A stretch of DNA of 34,716 bases from an uncultured Lentisphaeria bacterium (GTDB taxonomy: Bacteria > Verrucomicrobiota > Lentisphaeria > Victivallales > Victivallaceae), in NCBI GenBank assembly GCA_903863035.1, contig CAIPAT010000416.1:1-34716 (forward strand). Direction: 5' to 3'. The notes under the pieces were generated by a model. The model saw only the letters and a program-made list of their open reading frames with translations, had not been told where the DNA came from and made no database searches. The translations under genes were made by a program, and so were the position numbers. Below, piece by piece: positions 34,575-34,716 of this stretch (its first letter is position 1; each line of letters opens with the position of its first letter).

Positions 34575-34716
34575 TGAGCTGTCAAGAAATAAACTTGACA
34601 AGTCTCGCGAAATATCCCGAAGAGATTTTGGGAATTGCCGGTAAGGCGCATACCTGAAGGTATGTAACGAACCGGCAAACACAAAGGCATTCGGGAGAAG
34701 CGCGAGGATGTAAATG
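34575..34716. mobile_element. MITE-like element, family 2, copy 2, cut by the window end
   Basis: From GAGCTGTCAAG at 34576 to the last base it matches the element at 20456-20596 with three differences by hand count. The first base is T instead of G. TAA lies just before it (34572-34574), consistent with the TNA-type target seen at the other copy; the right flank is outside the window. The apex CATACCT-GA-AGGTATG is a perfect palindrome here, while the other copy has a mismatch at one pair. Confidence 0.8.

Overview
The window reads as chromosomal DNA of a Gram-negative heterotroph. The most likely home is the PVC superphylum, Lentisphaerota/Victivallales-like, but this is inference from style rather than a marker gene. 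The hints are a large secreted multidomain protein with a CBM9-like tail, a membrane-anchored PknB-type kinase and an FHA protein beside core housekeeping genes, a ferredoxin-dependent 2-oxoacid oxidoreductase, and intergenic DNA full of short palindromes. I found no rRNA, tRNA, CRISPR array, prophage or complete transposase gene.

Layout. 1-260: palindromic repeats. 261-4646 (minus): a CBS-domain protein, then a probable unit FHA protein - ftsH - DUF167 protein - alpha/beta hydrolase. 4966-8324 (plus): the classical protein-quality-control cluster tig-clpP-clpX, closed by a strong terminator, followed by a Ser/Thr kinase-like membrane protein and an MFS permease. 10845-11893: two copies of a composite palindromic repeat around a small EF-hand protein. 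11894-16921 (minus): a five-gene run of ferredoxin, oxidoreductase alpha, a beta-gamma fusion, hisF and malic enzyme.

16922-21164: a 160-bp MITE-like element, a 997-aa secreted protein with a caspase/gingipain-like core, a second kind of 160-bp MITE-like element, and a fragment of an SGNH/rhamnogalacturonan-acetylesterase-like gene. 21165-27292 (minus): a tightly packed run fmt - rng - thiS - tauE-like - corA-like - MFS. 27390-31942 (plus): folK, a small Ala/Lys-rich secreted protein, a GH36-like glycosidase and a SurA/PrsA-like parvulin, with two clear terminators. 32066-34716: a zinc-ribbon membrane protein whose 3' end is rewritten by a second copy of the first MITE, a DEAD-box helicase with a TTG start, a small Lys/His-rich secreted protein, and a second, window-truncated copy of the second MITE.

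Most genes are ordinary housekeeping or carbohydrate/organic-acid metabolism. The parts most worth a second look are: two unrelated families of 160-bp snap-back elements, each present twice, three of the four ends-plus-flanks showing short target duplications or compatible flanks; the change one of them made to a protein C terminus; the 997-aa secreted protein, whose caspase-like core seems to lack the catalytic His-Cys pair; and a kinase lacking the ATP-anchoring lysine. I did not find a clear new defence or biosynthetic system.
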